A DNA stretch of 64,000 nt from Sambucus nigra (taxonomy: Eukaryota > Streptophyta > Magnoliopsida > Dipsacales > Adoxaceae), in the NCBI GenBank assembly GCA_949130495.1, contig OX422214.1, forward strand, positions 249,182,187-249,246,186. Reading direction: 5' to 3'. How positions within the stretch are numbered: position 1 is the first letter of the stretch; every line of letters begins with the position of its first letter. Below the pieces are notes generated by a model. The model was not told the origin of the DNA and made no database searches. It was given only the letters and a program-made list of their open reading frames with translations. This document shows, one piece after another, positions 1-12,897 of the stretch. The position numbers and the translations under genes were made by a program.

Positions 1-592
1 CTCTCGATCAGAACAACACGAGTGCAGGAGTAAAAGTCAATTTATCCTTTTAACTCCCCTAAAGATAGGTTATCGACGTAACGCTCTATCTCAGAAAGGC
101 CCCACCTATTATGGCCTAACATTTTGCATCACTCGAGATCCCGTACTTTTCCATTCTAGGGACTCAATCCCCCTTAGAGTTAACCCACAAACTTATTGTG
201 GTCAACTCCCTACCACCTTCCTAAAATAATGTCGCATGCCTTAAGGGCCGTACATTCTAAAAATCCTAAAGTCGATCTACATCCTAATCTAGTTGTATAA
301 GTATAATACTAATTATGTCCATAGTGTCCAAGACCTTTCCCGACTTCCAACATTAACTTGGTTTCATGCGTGGGATGTCTCGCCGAAGCGAAATCCAAAC
401 AAGGAACCCTCCCGTTACACTACTACCTCACATTGTTGGTCGTCGAGATATGACGGTCTAAGACACATGATCGGGACCGCTAAGGTCCTAACTCATAACC
501 CTATTAATGCTCTTCAACTTCTAAGTCTTACCATTACAATTAACTGAAAATTTAACTGACCTGGCATTTACTTTCTGTAAGATGCCACAAAT

Positions 593-646
<54 letters not shown>

Positions 647-2530
647 CACATCCTTTTTAAATGGCCTTCTAATTAAGGCATAACCATAAGTCTCCATCTG
701 ACTTTCTTATCTTAGTCTTCCCCACATCGATCAGAGGAAAAACTATTACAGTGCTCATATATCGCACATCAACTTAGCCCTCTAATCACTCAATTATGTG
801 ATTCTCGGCTAAACCTTCCAACCCAGCACTCAACCATAAAAAGAAAGAAAAGAAAGGAAAATAAATATAGCATCTCTCCACTCCCAACGTCGTTAAGGTT
901 CATGCGTGAAGTGTGTCGCAAAGCGAAATTCAAATAAGGAACCCCTCCGACACAATCCCCTTAACTTATTGGTCGTGGAGATAAAGCAACACCATACACA
1001 AGCAAAGCAAACAAAACAAGAAATGAAAACTACTTACATACCGTAAACCACCTCTATAGAGTCTCAACCTGTATCCAAGAGAGATAGTATAGAACAACTA
1101 GTTCTTCTCTAGAACTAGAAATAGGATAGCCTCACGATTTATCTGCTTGCTATCGCTCCAACCAAACCAAAATAGCTCCACTCGTATAATACATATAATA
1201 CGAGTAGCACATACCCCATATATACTTTTAAAGTATCATCACTCGCCTCATAACGAGTGAAGGAAAGATATAAAACTTCCCTACCATGGAAGTCCTATAG
1301 GCACTCTATATAATAACATGGTTACCACCACAAGCTCAATATACACACCCGAATCTAGGGTTAATACAAGACTACACCATCTTATCATAAGGAATACACC
1401 ATCCTTAACTAAGGTGGGATTCCCACAAACATCCTTGCCAATCACCCTGGCTACGACTAATGGTTCCAAGACACATTATTCTAGTCTTATCCGAACCAAA
1501 CTACTTCCATCAATGCCCCAACTAGGTATCCCATCTTTGCCGATTATCTTCAATCAACAAGATCAAAATGAGTAGTTCCCTTAACTTCCTTACCAAAGAG
1601 AACATTCTACTATTTTTAGTTCAATGAGTCTTCCCCGGGTGGATGTCCACCGTTGGGGTCCCATGAACACTACTTTTCCAAAAGTGTTAGCAACACTTAC
1701 TTGTGAGCCTATCGTTTCCATTGAAAGGCTCTCTCTCCCTTGTACTAAACTTATTTCGGTGCACAACTTCCTCAACCATAACACCCTTTATTCACGGTCG
1801 GTCTCTGACCGAACCTCACGTGAATATTTGAGAATCTACTTTCTCATCATTCCTGACATCCCAGAGAAACTCGCTATTGAAAATGTCTAACGGGTTTCTC
1901 TATGGGAAAAACCTCCCATTCCACAAAAATAAGGCGACTACCATATCTGCCATTTCAATCTTACTTCTATGGGTGAAAGATTTCCCTCCAATCTTTGCAC
2001 CTGGGCATTTCTATACCCTTCTCTAGGCCAAAACTCTCGGGCGTTATGTTCTCACCGAATGAGATTACACTTTCTCCATCTGACCGGGCTTCAACAGGTG
2101 GTCCTCGTCAAGGACCTCTCAACTCCAACTTAATGTAGCTTGGAATCCCCAAGCTTAGTACCACTCTCTACCGGCAGTGGAACTTGGAAAACTATATCTA
2201 CTATACTTAGTAGTCACGGTAGCAATATTGAAATAATGCTACGGAGGGAGCGACCTCTAAATCCGCCCTCGTCCCCGACTACCACTTACAACTCTTAGTA
2301 ATCCCATCTCAAGACGCCTTCATAACGGTCTTTCCTGACGACCTTCATCTGACGACTTACGGGTCTCACACGAACGCGCAAAAGATCTTCGGGGTTCTCA
2401 TACCATAGCAGGAGAACAAAATCTCATAAGAGAAATCAACGATCTTAATCTTAGGGCTCTATATCAAATTAGAAGTAACGCTGAAAGTGAAATACGTCCA
2501 CACAGATTCCTAAGGACTCTAGAACCTGAT
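1..2530 (-). mobile_element. Degenerate internal region of a Ty3/gypsy element (element G1)
   Basis: This stretch lies internal to the LTR and primer-binding site at 2531-5771, so it should be the 5' part of a minus-strand gypsy element that leaves the window on the left. No intact coding frame is visible. On the minus strand, one frame from about 2435 to 2170 is basic and Arg/Ser-rich with several stops, and could be a ruined gag start. A conserved stretch near 366 and 901 (catgcgtg followed by aaagcgaaat and caaggaac) recurs inside the LTR near 3277. Part of this interval may therefore be old LTR-derived sequence rather than gag. The placement is firm; the content is weakly supported. Confidence 0.4.
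600..646. repeat. Composite (TC)n(TA)n microsatellite
   Basis: A (TC)n run passes directly into a (TA)n run. The same TC/TA or AG/AT order borders inverted-repeat elements elsewhere in the window. No paired inverted copy was found here. Confidence 0.9.
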
Positions 2531-2542
2531 GCTGTGATACCA
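2531..2542 (-). other. Primer-binding site of gypsy element G1
   Basis: Read on the minus strand this is TGGTATCACAGC, one base from TGGTATCAGAGC, the usual initiator-methionine tRNA primer site. Two bases separate it from the LTR end at 2545. It fixes the element's direction as minus. Confidence 0.75.
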
Positions 2543-3381
2543 TCTGTGACAACCCGCCTACTAAAATAATAGGTGGCTAGCCCAATGCTCTAATAATCAC
2601 AGGAATCATAGATGGTCTATCCTCAGCACCACTTTCGATTAAAATAATAGTACGAGATAACCACCAATCATTTTAGGAAACAGTCTGTCAAATTTAAATT
2701 TTTGAAAGAAAAAGGAAAACACTTAGACAATCTCATTTGCGAAACGGTGGATATCGAAAATCAACGAGTAAATGAATAACAAAGTACTAAATAATCACCG
2801 AATCAGCTATCGGTGAACAGACCAACACAATTAGTTGCACCGAGTATTACACATTAAATATTACATTGTAATAAATGAGTGCAATGCATGGGTAACACGC
2901 CCAAATAAATAAATTGAACATAACTAGAGTACAATGGAAAGAAGCGTCTAACACAAATAACCTATAACATCCGCAATATGCTATATCTCCATGACAACTG
3001 GAATGAAAATATAAATACGGGTGTCCATGCAGTAGAGCACCTGTACGACAAGGAGTATATGCAAAAACAACGAAATATAGACAGGTCAGGGCCCGTTTTG
3101 ATATGATTCCCATGTGACTAAAATGCATGACAGTTAAGTGCGTAATTCTCTCGTAAATAACGTAATATATCTCACCTATCAACTAAAGGCACAACCTAGC
3201 GCAATATCATGAGATGCTATAGTTAACCCAAGTACTAAGGGCTAACTTCTCCCCAGTCTCAACACTATGCCCTATTCGTGCGTGGGGTGTCTCACAAAGC
3301 GAAATCCAAACAAGGAACCCCCCGATACACTATTACTTAGGCAAGGTTGATCGTTGATATCCATTAGACCCTCAGCACGAA

Positions 3382-3412
<31 letters not shown>

Positions 3413-3580
3413 TGAGATGTCTCATCTACATCTACTCAAGGAGATATAAATAAATCAATTCACCATCTCAAGGCACAGTTCCTAATTTCTTTAGGAATTA
3501 CATATATGGTAATTCATTTTATCAAATGCTTACCAATTAAGTCTCATTTCCAAAACCTTCTTTACCAAATTTTATTTCCT

Positions 3581-3812
3581 TTCTTCCATCCAGGAAAAAT
3601 ACATTTTTAAAGCAAGTTTTATTATCATAAAAGTGCTTTATCGTTTTTCATAAAATCCCACTTCCCTTCTTCCATCCAGGAAGTGTAATCAAAAGTTATT
3701 TTTATTATCATAAAAATACCTTTGCATACCTTATGCTTCCATCCCCCTTCTTCCATCCGGGAAACGTATCCAAAGACAAACCATATATCCCATTTCCCTT
3801 CTTCCATCCGGG
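3581..3812 (-). repeat. Four irregular copies of a CTTCTTCCATCC motif
   Basis: Copies of TTCTTCCATCCRGGAA start near 3581, 3667, 3747 and 3797, separated by AT-rich DNA containing ATTATCATAAAA. This is a degenerate tandem repeat inside the LTR. I see no gene in it. Confidence 0.7.
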
Positions 3813-4629
3813 AAATGTATTTAAAGACAAATCATTATCATGAATTGCTTTAACATATCTAAGACCGTCCCTCCGGGTTTCCCCACTGGACGCGTCCCTA
3901 AATTTCTATCATCTTCCTGGGCCTATCAAACAAGACAACCTGGAACCTACCAAACGTCGGGAAGCGGCCATATGCCTGCGGGATAGTCATGACCACACCC
4001 AGAATCACCTAACAAGCGCAGTACAATAAATGCCCATATGGACTAGGGACTATATCCACCCTGCATTCATTAGCCAGGGGGCTTCACCACACGCGCGCAA
4101 CTTCCCTTGTGATAGAGATTTAGAGAGGTGTGTAATCATAAATTAACATTTATGAAAAACATTACTTTTTCCTTTTGAAAACATTCACTTTTACATTTTC
4201 AAAATCATTTGTACTTATTTCTTTTAGTACTACATATTAACATATGTCTTTCTTATTCTTAGTGTCATATTTTTATTAATGACCTAAGACCCGAAGTGCC
4301 ATTATCCTCAAACTAGTCTCCAAAGGTTCATACAATTTCATAAACCATCAAAGTGAGTCTTCATCAATAATAGACTCCCAAAAGTACCAACATTTACATT
4401 TAATCTCCAATAAACTTTTAGGTTAACTTCCTATATCATGCGGACATTAACCTACACACACTAACCCTCGGGTAAGCCCAAATGTCCCCACTTTAACATA
4501 GGACAATGTCTACCCACAATAACCCTCTAGGAGCTCTCATTACTTCCCAAAGGAAGGGTCCTAAACCTCATACCTAAAAGAAAAAGGGTTAAAAACAAAC
4601 TAGGAAAAATCTCACAAAAACAGGGTCAT

Positions 4630-4831
4630 CGAATCGATTCGCCCTAGGGCTGAATCGATTCGCCCCTGGATGCGAATCGATTCGCCCAAAAAGCGAATCG
4701 ATTCGGTGAGTAAAATTGACATTCTGTAATAGCCAAATCGATTCGGCCTTAACCCGAATCAATTCGGTCTCCCAGACCTGTAGCCTACCCCTTAACAGAA
4801 TCGATTCTCCTGGGAGACGAATCGATTCGGC
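4630..4831. repeat. Array of CGAATCGATTCG palindromes in an LTR
   Basis: Exact or near copies of CGAATCGATTCG occur about eight times between 4630 and 4831, often followed by GCC and spaced 10-40 bp apart. The 12-mer is its own reverse complement. The array lies about 940-1140 bp from the 5' end of the LTR on its coding strand. The same motif appears in the unrelated copia LTR at 46991. Confidence 0.9.
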
Positions 4832-4954
4832 CCTGGGAATTTGCCCAGTTTGGGCTACGGGTTGAAGAACCCAAAAATCCCAAAAATCCCAAATCTTTAA
4901 TTTTATCCAACATCAACAACAACTCATTCTCCCAAATTGTTTCTACACAATTTA

Positions 4955-5038
4955 TTGATTTGATTTGAGGATATATTATTTGTTATAAATTGTTTCTACA
5001 CAATTTATAACAAATAATATATCCTCAAATCAAATCAA
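4955..5038. repeat. Perfect 39-bp inverted repeat with 6-nt loop
   Basis: Positions 4955-4993 and 5000-5038 are exact reverse complements around the loop TTCTAC. A short direct repeat of AATTGTTTCTACACAATTTA (4935-4954) recurs at the hairpin tip (4988-5007). That pattern suggests local template switching rather than a transposon. Confidence 0.95.
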
Positions 5039-6723
5039 AACTAAGACTTAAGGGTTAAATCATCAAAGTCAACAAAGAACCCATTTAGGGCTTAAATCTC
5101 CAAAACTTAACTATACATTAAATCAACATCTAGCAAGTTAGATACTCGCCTCGAGGTTGTAGTCTCGGATCCTCCTCCGGTAGCAACGAAATCCGGCCTC
5201 AAATCTCCATTTCTCTCTCTTTTCTCCCATTTCTCCCAACTCTCTTTTATCTCTCTCGCTCTCTTGGCTTCTAACACAAGATTGAAGAAATAAAAAGGGG
5301 TGGGGGACTCATACGGGTCTTAAAACATAAATGCCCCTCTTTTAATTGTTAATACACCATTAAAATGACTCATAACCACTTAATTGAGTCATAACCCTTT
5401 AAAAATGCCCAAATCTCAAAAAATATAACTTGGCACTTATTTCGACTATCTCGACTAGTCTAAAAACAATCGCACCCCCAATTTTGGCGTTCGGAATTAT
5501 GTGAACTATTTTTATGTTCCAATTTCATTTTATATCATTAATTATACCCAACTTTATGTATAGGTCATAACCGTCATTTTACATACGACGACGCAATATA
5601 TCACAATATAATGATATTTACCTTCTCATAATGGTAAATAGACAAAACATAGTAAATATTATCCCTAAATCTCGCGGGAAATAATATTTACTCCAACTTC
5701 CCCTATTTTATAAAATTAGCCCATCAGGCAAAATAATATAAAATAATCGCTCAGAAGCCCGGGTTGTTACATTTACATGTTTGATGTGGCATATTGGTGT
5801 GCTTGGACCCCCATCGTTTCATTTATCCATGTGGTTAGGACATTTAATCATAATAATAGATGCTTAAAATAATCTTAACCATTTGCTTAATGGGGTAGTT
5901 TCGAAGTTGATTTGCATTTTGATTCTACTATACATATAACAAACATGTACGAGCTTATATGAATGTCTGACTTCTCATGCATATTTGAGTTTGGTGAAAT
6001 GTTGTCCTCTCAATTTTGTCATCTATGCGAAATTAGACTTAGGAGGACGTGTGCTTATAAGAACTATTGCCCGTGAGGATTAGAATTATTTAAATTGAAA
6101 AAATGATGAGTGTGCATGGAAAAAGGTTGTGAGAGACATATTGACTCGTCGTGAAAGCCATCATTTAAAAGAGCCCAAGAAAAAAAATTAAGGCATTAAA
6201 AAGATTACATAAATGCCAAAAAGGGCCAATAGGATTTCTCAAAAGAGAAAGTAGAAACCTCAATTGAAATAGAAAAAGAAATATGAAAATATGAGGGACT
6301 TTGGTTGGAAAAAATACCACCCGTTTGCACCACGAACTTAATGTTGAAAAATCATGACATGACGCTATTTGTTTGTTAAAATCGTCAATAATCTATATTT
6401 GTGTGCATGATGTTTGTTTTGTTCATTAAGTTCAAGTTTAATTATCACATATGGATAAAAACTTAGTTTAGTGAAATTTAGCTACCAATTAGAACTTCTT
6501 GATCATTTCGATGTGTTTGAATTTTGATGCATTTGTTGTTGTTCACGCCCATTCATTCAATAACCACGTTTTAGCCACATTAATACTATGTTGACATGTA
6601 ACTCATATTTGTTGTTATGAGTCTGTTTTGCTATTGTTTTATATGTCCAGTTGTTGTTTTGAGAAAATTCATTCGCTGGGTAAATCCTGCATACTTTCAG
6701 AACTAGAATTAAGAATTTTTAAA

Positions 6724-6932
6724 GTCGTTCAAACGACTTACGACGATCGTTCAAACGACATGTCCATGTCATTCGAAGACTCGATCAAGTGACCTTAGAA
6801 ATGAGGTACTGTAAGTGTCAGGTATGGTCGTTAGAAACGTGTTTCGCACGAAAGCATACTATTTTGGATCGTTTCTTACATGGTTCGAACGACAAGCCTC
6901 AGTCGTTCAAACGACCTAGCAATGTTGCTCGA
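6724..6932. repeat. GTCGTTCAAACGAC palindrome array
   Basis: GTCGTTCAAACGAC and variants (TCGTTCAAACGAC, GTTCGAACGAC) recur at least six times. The motif is a near-perfect palindrome. It is also found in the gypsy LTRs at 13721 and 22679 and in copia LTRs at 8096 and 38072. Confidence 0.85.
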
Positions 6933-7720
6933 ACGACCCTGAGTGAATTTTTTCCATTCATTCTGTTTTTGTATCTGCTTTATTTATACAATGATTTGGT
7001 ACTTTGGGTTATTTTGAATTGTTTACATGCAGTCGATATTGATTAATCATGCTTAATTCTTATACGGCATTATTTCGTTTAGTCACATCATTCCCGATAT
7101 TGTTAATTTATTCATGTGTCTGTTTGTTAGCTATGTTTTGATAATCTGATTCATATTAACTAGTTATCGTTTGTTTATCTACATATGCTTCATATGATAA
7201 AATGTTAATTTATTCATGTGACTGTTTGTTAGCTACGTTTTGATAGTCTGATTCATATTAGCTGGTTATTGTTTATTTATCTACATATGATTCAATGTTG
7301 TCTATTTATCTGTTTCACTAGTTGTCTATTCGAGACAAAAGGGTGGAGAGATAGATATGTGATGTAAGGGGAGATTTGATTGTTTGGTATGTTTAATAAA
7401 TTGGTATCAAACTATTTGGTTTTCAAATTAATATATTGTTAACATGTTTGAGATTTGATCGTATTTTGAAATTGATATCATATGGTCTTATATATGATTT
7501 GTTCCTCCATACTTCACTTGTTTTTTTTTCGTGTGTGTAGTGATATTCTTGAGATTTTTTGACAACATCACATTCAGACAGCTCATGCTTACCGATACTA
7601 CACATACTAGTCCGTGTCCTGTAATTTTTTATTTTGGATTTATGGGATGGGATTTAGGTGTCATTCAGCTTGACGGCCTGACTTAGCATTCACTATTTTG
7701 GTTTTATCTTAAAATAGTCA

Positions 7721-7732
7721 ACGGGGGAGATT
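7721..7732 (+). other. Polypurine tract of the copia remnant
   Basis: ACGGGGGAGATT lies directly before the LTR start TGTAAGGACA. The complete copia element has the matching GGGGGAGATT before its 3' LTR at 54605. Confidence 0.8.
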
Positions 7733-8487
7733 TGTAAGGACAAGTTTTTAACTGAGTTAATTTGTTTATAATTGACTTAATTCCAGAACAAAACAAGTTT
7801 GAGTCATAACAAAGTTTTTACTTGTTCGCGATTCTCATAAGCCTATGACGTTGTATTGAAGACGTAGCGGTCAAGCTTCAAAGATAGATCATGTCCTGTT
7901 TTATTGGTGCACATTTCACGTCTTTATATCATATTAAATTCTGAATATCTCTCAGGTATGAACGCATAATGTTTATGGGATTCGGAAATAGTTTTAAGGA
8001 TGGATACTTCATTTAGAATGATTTTAAATATTTTTAAAATGCTTATTCTGAGTTTATCTTATTGAGAGTCGTATGAAACATCACTTCTCATTTACATGGT
8101 TCAAACAACATTGCAGTCATTCAAACGACATTACAGTGTCATTCAAACGACATGGTGAGTCGTTCAAACGACATAGCCATATCGTTTGAATGATGCGGCG
8201 ATATCGTTTAAACGACCTGTAGCCTTAAGTTTATTATTTAAGGCGTCTTTTGCTCAGAATTTCATTAATGCATAACATAAAAACCAGAACATAACCTATA
8301 CATTTTCTGCAGTTTATTTATAAAGCTTTTCAAAGTATAAAACCATCCGTATAGTTTCAAGATCCGATCTTTCATAAACATATGCAATAGAGATCTTGTG
8401 TTTGCACCAATCAAATTTTGTTCATCATTATTGAACAATTGGTTTCATCGTTTGATAAATAAAACTGAGATAATGTATCAATTAAAG
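7733..8487 (+). mobile_element. Truncated copia 3' LTR
   Basis: It starts TGTAAGGACA like the LTRs at 37717, 46991 and 54605, and carries a palindrome array at 8096-8214. The expected end (TTCTCA) is absent. Sequence matching a minus-strand gypsy LTR begins near 8488, so the right boundary is approximate. Confidence 0.75.
8096..8214. repeat. GTCGTTCAAACGAC palindrome array in a copia LTR
   Basis: About six copies occur of GTCATTCAAACGAC, GTCGTTCAAACGAC, ATCGTTTGAATGAT and ATCGTTTAAACGAC. They start about 365 bp into the LTR. Confidence 0.9.
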
Positions 8488-10311
8488 GGACAACATGCCC
8501 AAATAAAATACTGAATCATGGATCCTTCTCTAGGAATGAATAACTTAAGCGTCTACACAAATCTGACAAGCCTCCATAAATACTGCAACTACACATCCCG
8601 AGAATGAGTCATCAAGCTTGGCGTCCCTGTAGTTGGACACCTAAAATATTTTGAAAAATAGATTTGACACGGGCCGGAGCCCAAAACCTTTGAAAAATAG
8701 TTAGCAAGTATTTAAATTGCAGTTATAAAAGCAGTTATTTGATACAAATGTTAATCCAGCGTACACTCCCTTGAGTTCCTAACCTCTCATGTATAGTGCA
8801 AACCTAACATCTCCAATTTTTACCACATAGTTATGCTACCCAGCCTAACTAGACATAATTATCTAACTAACCACAACAGGTTTAGCTCCTCCGTACTGTC
8901 CATACGATATGCTACCGTAAAACCAATAATTAATATTAACTTAATATTAACATTACACTGTTAGTTAAGTTTCTCAAAATTAAATTACTTTTAGATATGC
9001 ACTATCTATATTTTCTACCATCAAACATAGGTAGAATACTCACACTTATATATATTTATCACACTATAATATATACAACTACATCATCCCTTGGAATGGC
9101 CACCGTGATGCATGCATACTCTGCTATCAAGTCCATTTACCTCTCTTACGAAATTAGGGACTAGCAGTTCAGAATGTCTCCTCGAACCATAAATCAAATA
9201 ACACAAAAAGGAGGCGAACATAGTTCTATGACTTTGCGCCACGCACATACCCGACGTGCTCAAATGACCTTCAGTACCACTAATACACAACACATAGTGA
9301 GTCGCCTTAATTTATACATTCTGGGGCACACATCCAGACCTCGCTGGAATTGCCGAGGTGGGATCGCCCTCTGCCCGGAACCTCGCATGATAACAGGTAG
9401 CGTAGGTATGTTCACATAAATAATAAATCACGTAATAGGTATTCATCATTTTACTCAGTTTTCTTCCATTTTAATCATCCATACTCACGGATTTCGTGTT
9501 GTCTATATACAAGGATTTGTTCTACACGAATTTCAACCCCAAATCACGAGTTCTACCCACTAAATTCCAAAGAATCATTATTTAAATCATGAATTGAAAA
9601 CCCTACACTACATTGGTAATATAACATGCTCAAAGTAATGCAAGATCAACACTTGTCTTGATAAAGTTGGTCTAATTTTTGTTCTGAGATTCTGAGGTTG
9701 ATCTTTCCTTGCTCCGATCATAAATCCGGCAACATTGGTGGTGCGAAAAGCTATGGAATGGCCTAGGTTTCTTCTTTTCTCCCTCTTTTATGGCCTCCTC
9801 TCTATCCCAAGTGTTGTACTCTAGCCCACAACTCAAAGGAGCTGATATACCACTTAAATTTTCAGAGTTCCTTCTATCCTAGACTCTTAAATGATCGAGA
9901 CGCCCTTATGTGGTACCGAGTTGGTCTAAAATTGCCCCGAGGCCCAAACAGTACACCCGGGTACACTATTCCAACTATTTCGACCCATTCAGAATCAACT
10001 GTGACCTCAAAATAACCATTTGAGTCACTCTACATAAATCTCCTATATCAACCTCAATTTAGTCTACACACGACTCTCGATTGAGATATAACACAATCAC
10101 GTTGATATCACCCGCTACGACGTATAATAATTATCATCAGTTACTTATTACTCACTTAGTAATTTTATTCCATAAATATGAATCATTATCTCTCCCAATT
10201 AATATTTTAATGAACACATAAAATTTTAATTCAATTAAATTACAGCACACGTGTAATTTAAAATAACTGAATTAATTAAATTCTAATTACTCAGAAATAC
10301 GGGGTGTTGCA
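8488..10311 (-). mobile_element. Truncated gypsy LTR, G1 family
   Basis: It ends ACGGGGTGTTGCA at 10311, so on the minus strand it opens TGCAACACCCCGT. Near 8488-8700 it matches LTR landmarks at 40285-40560 (ACATGCCC, a GGCACCTA-like step, TTTGAAAAATAG). The part of the LTR beyond 8488 is missing, apparently lost where it abuts the copia LTR. Unlike its relatives it has no recognisable palindrome array at the expected position. No gene is seen; the overlapping short frames at 9084-9419 are within LTR sequence. Confidence 0.7.
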
Positions 10312-10389
10312 TCTTTTTTACTTGGTGGACTCAGCAACTCAAACATTTTGACACGAGAATCTAACAAATTTAATATATATATAATATTT

Positions 10390-10624
10390 TTGAGTTGATT
10401 TTTTATATGATATTTAAACATTTCAAGGGACTCATAAAAAAATCAGCTCAACAAAAGTTTTTTTGTTATTTTGAAAAAATCGGTCAAACTTTTGCAGCTT
10501 TTAAGTGCTTTAAAAACTGCGAAAGTTTAAATTTTTTTAAAATAGCAAAAAAACTTTTTTTGGCCGGATTTTTTTATATGGGCCGCTGAAATGTTTATAT
10601 ATCATATAAAAAAAATCAGCTCAA
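10390..10624. mobile_element. Foldback/MITE-like element 1
   Basis: A 36-38 bp arm at 10390-10426 (TTGAGTTGATTTTTTATATG and on) has an inverted match at 10587-10624 (ending AAATCAGCTCAA). It is about 235 bp and AT-rich with no coding. It interrupts sequence that is continuous in copy B at 27778. A target duplication could not be fixed because the flanks are (TA)-rich. Confidence 0.7.
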
Positions 10625-10744
10625 AGATATTTTTTTAAATATTTTAAAAAAATAGATGTTCAAGCTTGATTTGTAAACTTAGTGTGCACAGGAGTCTGTT
10701 TGTGTGTGTGTGTATATATATATATATATACAGAAAGTCTTATG

Positions 10745-11211
10745 TAAGGACTCCTTATGGTGCAAACCTTGGTACATACTATTTTTTTAAAAATACTAAA
10801 AAAATGAATTTTTTGATGAAACTTCATGGATATGATGTTCACGGTTAGAAGATCATCTCCAATTTTTTTCATAAAAAAATTCAATAAAAACCGTTGAGAT
10901 GAGTTGATATAAACAAAAATGATATAAATATTCATTTTCAACCGTTGAAATGTTGGGTCGGCGCCAATCACTTTATTGATTGAATTTGTTGATGAAACTT
11001 CATGGATACGATCTTCTCATTGTCAAGATCGCATCCATGAAGTTTTTTCAAAAAATTCAATAAAAAAGTTTTCTTGAATTTTTTGATGAAAAAAATTGGA
11101 GATGACCTTCTCACCTTGGAGATCATATCCATGAAGTTTCATAAAAAAATTATTTTTTTACTATTTAAAAAAAATGGTATGTACGGTGGTCTGCACCATA
11201 AGGAGTCCTTA
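10745..11211. mobile_element. Foldback/MITE-like element 2 with about 150-bp inverted repeats
   Basis: TAAGGACTCCTTATGGTGCA at 10745 is mirrored by TGCACCATAAGGAGTCCTTA ending at 11211. Similarity of the arms continues inward for about 150 bp (patches such as ATGAAACTTCATGGATATGA). It is about 467 bp with no coding capacity. The left outer flank is (TG)n(TA)n and the right is (TC)n, then TA, then (CA)n. Read toward the element, the two flanks therefore carry the same order of simple repeats. Confidence 0.8.
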
Positions 11212-12470
11212 TAGGAGGGGCCCTCTCTCTCTCTCTCTCTCCCTCTCTCTCTATAATATATCTATACACGCACACACACAAAATTAAATTTGCAATCTCC
11301 CCTTTTGGTAATTTTATGGCAAAACTTCCAAAAACCCAAAATCATCTTATTACCCCCGCAAGACGTATACTCCACTAGACATATAGTGAATGTAGTAAAA
11401 GGTAAAGTATAAAATCCATAACACTAAAAAGGCAATGCAAAAGTCATATATGAATTTGGTCTAGAGTTAAAATCATCGATGTTAGTCCGAAAACAACATG
11501 AAACAACAAACAACATCACGCGAGCAATAACATACACAAAGAGAAACTCCCCTTGCTTGGGAATTTAACTATTAATATCAAATGATATGGATGAGATAAA
11601 GAACACGTGATATAGCACGTGAGAATGTGAAATAGCAACATGTGAACAACATTTAATATCAATACACGAATAAGTGATAAAACATGTAAATAACACAATG
11701 TAATAACAAATGTTATCCTACATAGCAAATCCAAAGTCAAACAATAATAACCCCTCTCATATATATATCTCCCCCCTTTTTAACGGAGCAATAAACAACT
11801 TTCCCCCTTAATAAGTGAGAGGAAAATTCACTTACCTTTTTTGACACAATGGACAAATAAAGGAAATGCAGTTCTCTTCCCATTTATCTCATGGGATAAA
11901 TTTTTTCCCCCCTTTTTTATACAAAAAGTCAATGAGAATACATATCATAGACAACTAGTATAACATAACAACAAGTAAAGTCATAATAGTAAGAAAAAAA
12001 GAAAGCTAGAAAATCAACATCTAGTAAAGCATATGAACTATCATAGTTATATCGTGAGAGTCAATGAATGAGCATATACATGTTTATCACAAAATGTATC
12101 TCACAAGCAAACACTATAAGATGAACAATATCTATCAAATAAGCATTAAAGCGGGATACGAGACATACATAACATCAAACTTGTAAAATGAGATCATATA
12201 CCAATCACGGATAAATAACATGGACTGTAATGTAGTACAAGAAATATGATAACACATGTGGAATGTATCGATTGAGGATAGTATGGACACCTCGATCTGC
12301 AATCGAGGTTGGAGGACATTTCGTTATGTCCCAAACAAGCCCCGGGCACAAATACCATAAGAAACTACAAAAATACCAACTTTTGAAACCTACACTAAAG
12401 TTAAAAGTATAAAAAACACTAAGAACCAAAGTATATAAGGCCACATTGTAATTAAAAAAATAATAAAAGA

Positions 12471-12892
12471 ATTATTAAAATAACAAACAAACAAACAAAC
12501 AAGCCCTCTAAGACAGTTAACCGTCCCCAAATAGTTAATCGATTAGCTAATCGTTTCCCATTTGATAATTGATCTGTTATTCGTCTCAGAAAATAATTAG
12601 TACAAGATCCATACTTCGCTTTACATGTGCCACGTAACCAAAGTCAAGTGTCCCAAATAGTTAATCGAAGGGCCTAGATTCCTATAAATAATGGGGCCTA
12701 CGAACCATTTCATATCATCTAAAAGCCTGACCACGATTCGATTTTTTCGACTTCTTCTCCCCTGAGATGTCCGGTATACTCGATCTTATTCCGAAAGTTT
12801 CAAAGAAGCTCGTACTTTAAAAAAGTTATTTTCCCTCGGAAAAGGCTCGTAATTTCGCAAAGTCGGTTCTGAGTCCCAAAATGAGGTTCGTA
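12471..12892 (+). promoter_or_regulatory. LTR-like promoter with TATA box and small palindromes
   Basis: A TATA box sits at 12681-12694 (CCTATAAATAATGG). It is preceded at 12515-12560 by AGTTAACCGT, TTAATCGATTAGCTAATCG and related inverted motifs. The layout (palindromes, TATA, then a pyrimidine-rich leader) resembles the U3/R part of an LTR, but neither end is recognised. The solo LTR at 12898 inserted into it. Confidence 0.4.
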
Positions 12893-12897
12893 CTTCT

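Larger units (their letters stand above)
2545..5771 (-). mobile_element. 5' LTR of gypsy element G1 (about 3.2 kb)
   Basis: On the plus strand it begins TGTGACAACCCG and ends CGGGTTGTTACA, so on the coding strand it opens TGTAACAACCCG and closes TGTCACA. This matches the termini of the LTRs at 12898, 21797 and 39899. The very long LTR and the Met-type primer site suggest a Tekay/Del-like chromovirus, which is an inference. It contains a palindrome array (4630-4831), a perfect hairpin (4955-5038) and four scattered CTTCTTCCATCC copies. The minus-strand reading frame at 2847-3182 shows no known domain and is probably chance. The 3' LTR lies outside the window, so no target duplication can be checked. 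Confidence 0.8.
5772..7732 (+). mobile_element. 3' non-coding part of a copia (SIRE-like) remnant
   Basis: This ends in a polypurine tract and LTR start identical in form to the complete copia element at 46991-55526. Near 6165-6240 it shares patches with that element's 3' region near 53740-53800 (AAGAGCCC, GGCATTAAAAAG, GCCAAA..GGGCCA). No pol coding is left. It contains a palindrome array (6724-6932). It appears to be the DNA into which gypsy element G1 inserted at 5771. The short reading frames here have no recognisable domain. Confidence 0.65.
10312..12470 (-). repeat. Dispersed non-coding repeat, copy A
   Basis: From about 10320 this matches 27778 onward (GGACTCA..ACTCAAAC, then GAGAATCTA). 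After the insertions at 10390-11270 it resumes matching 27890-28990 (AATCATCTTATTACCC, GAACA..TGTGATATAGCA and others). No conserved coding frame is found in either copy, so I treat it as the non-coding part of an unidentified retroelement. The strand is tentative. Confidence 0.6.
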
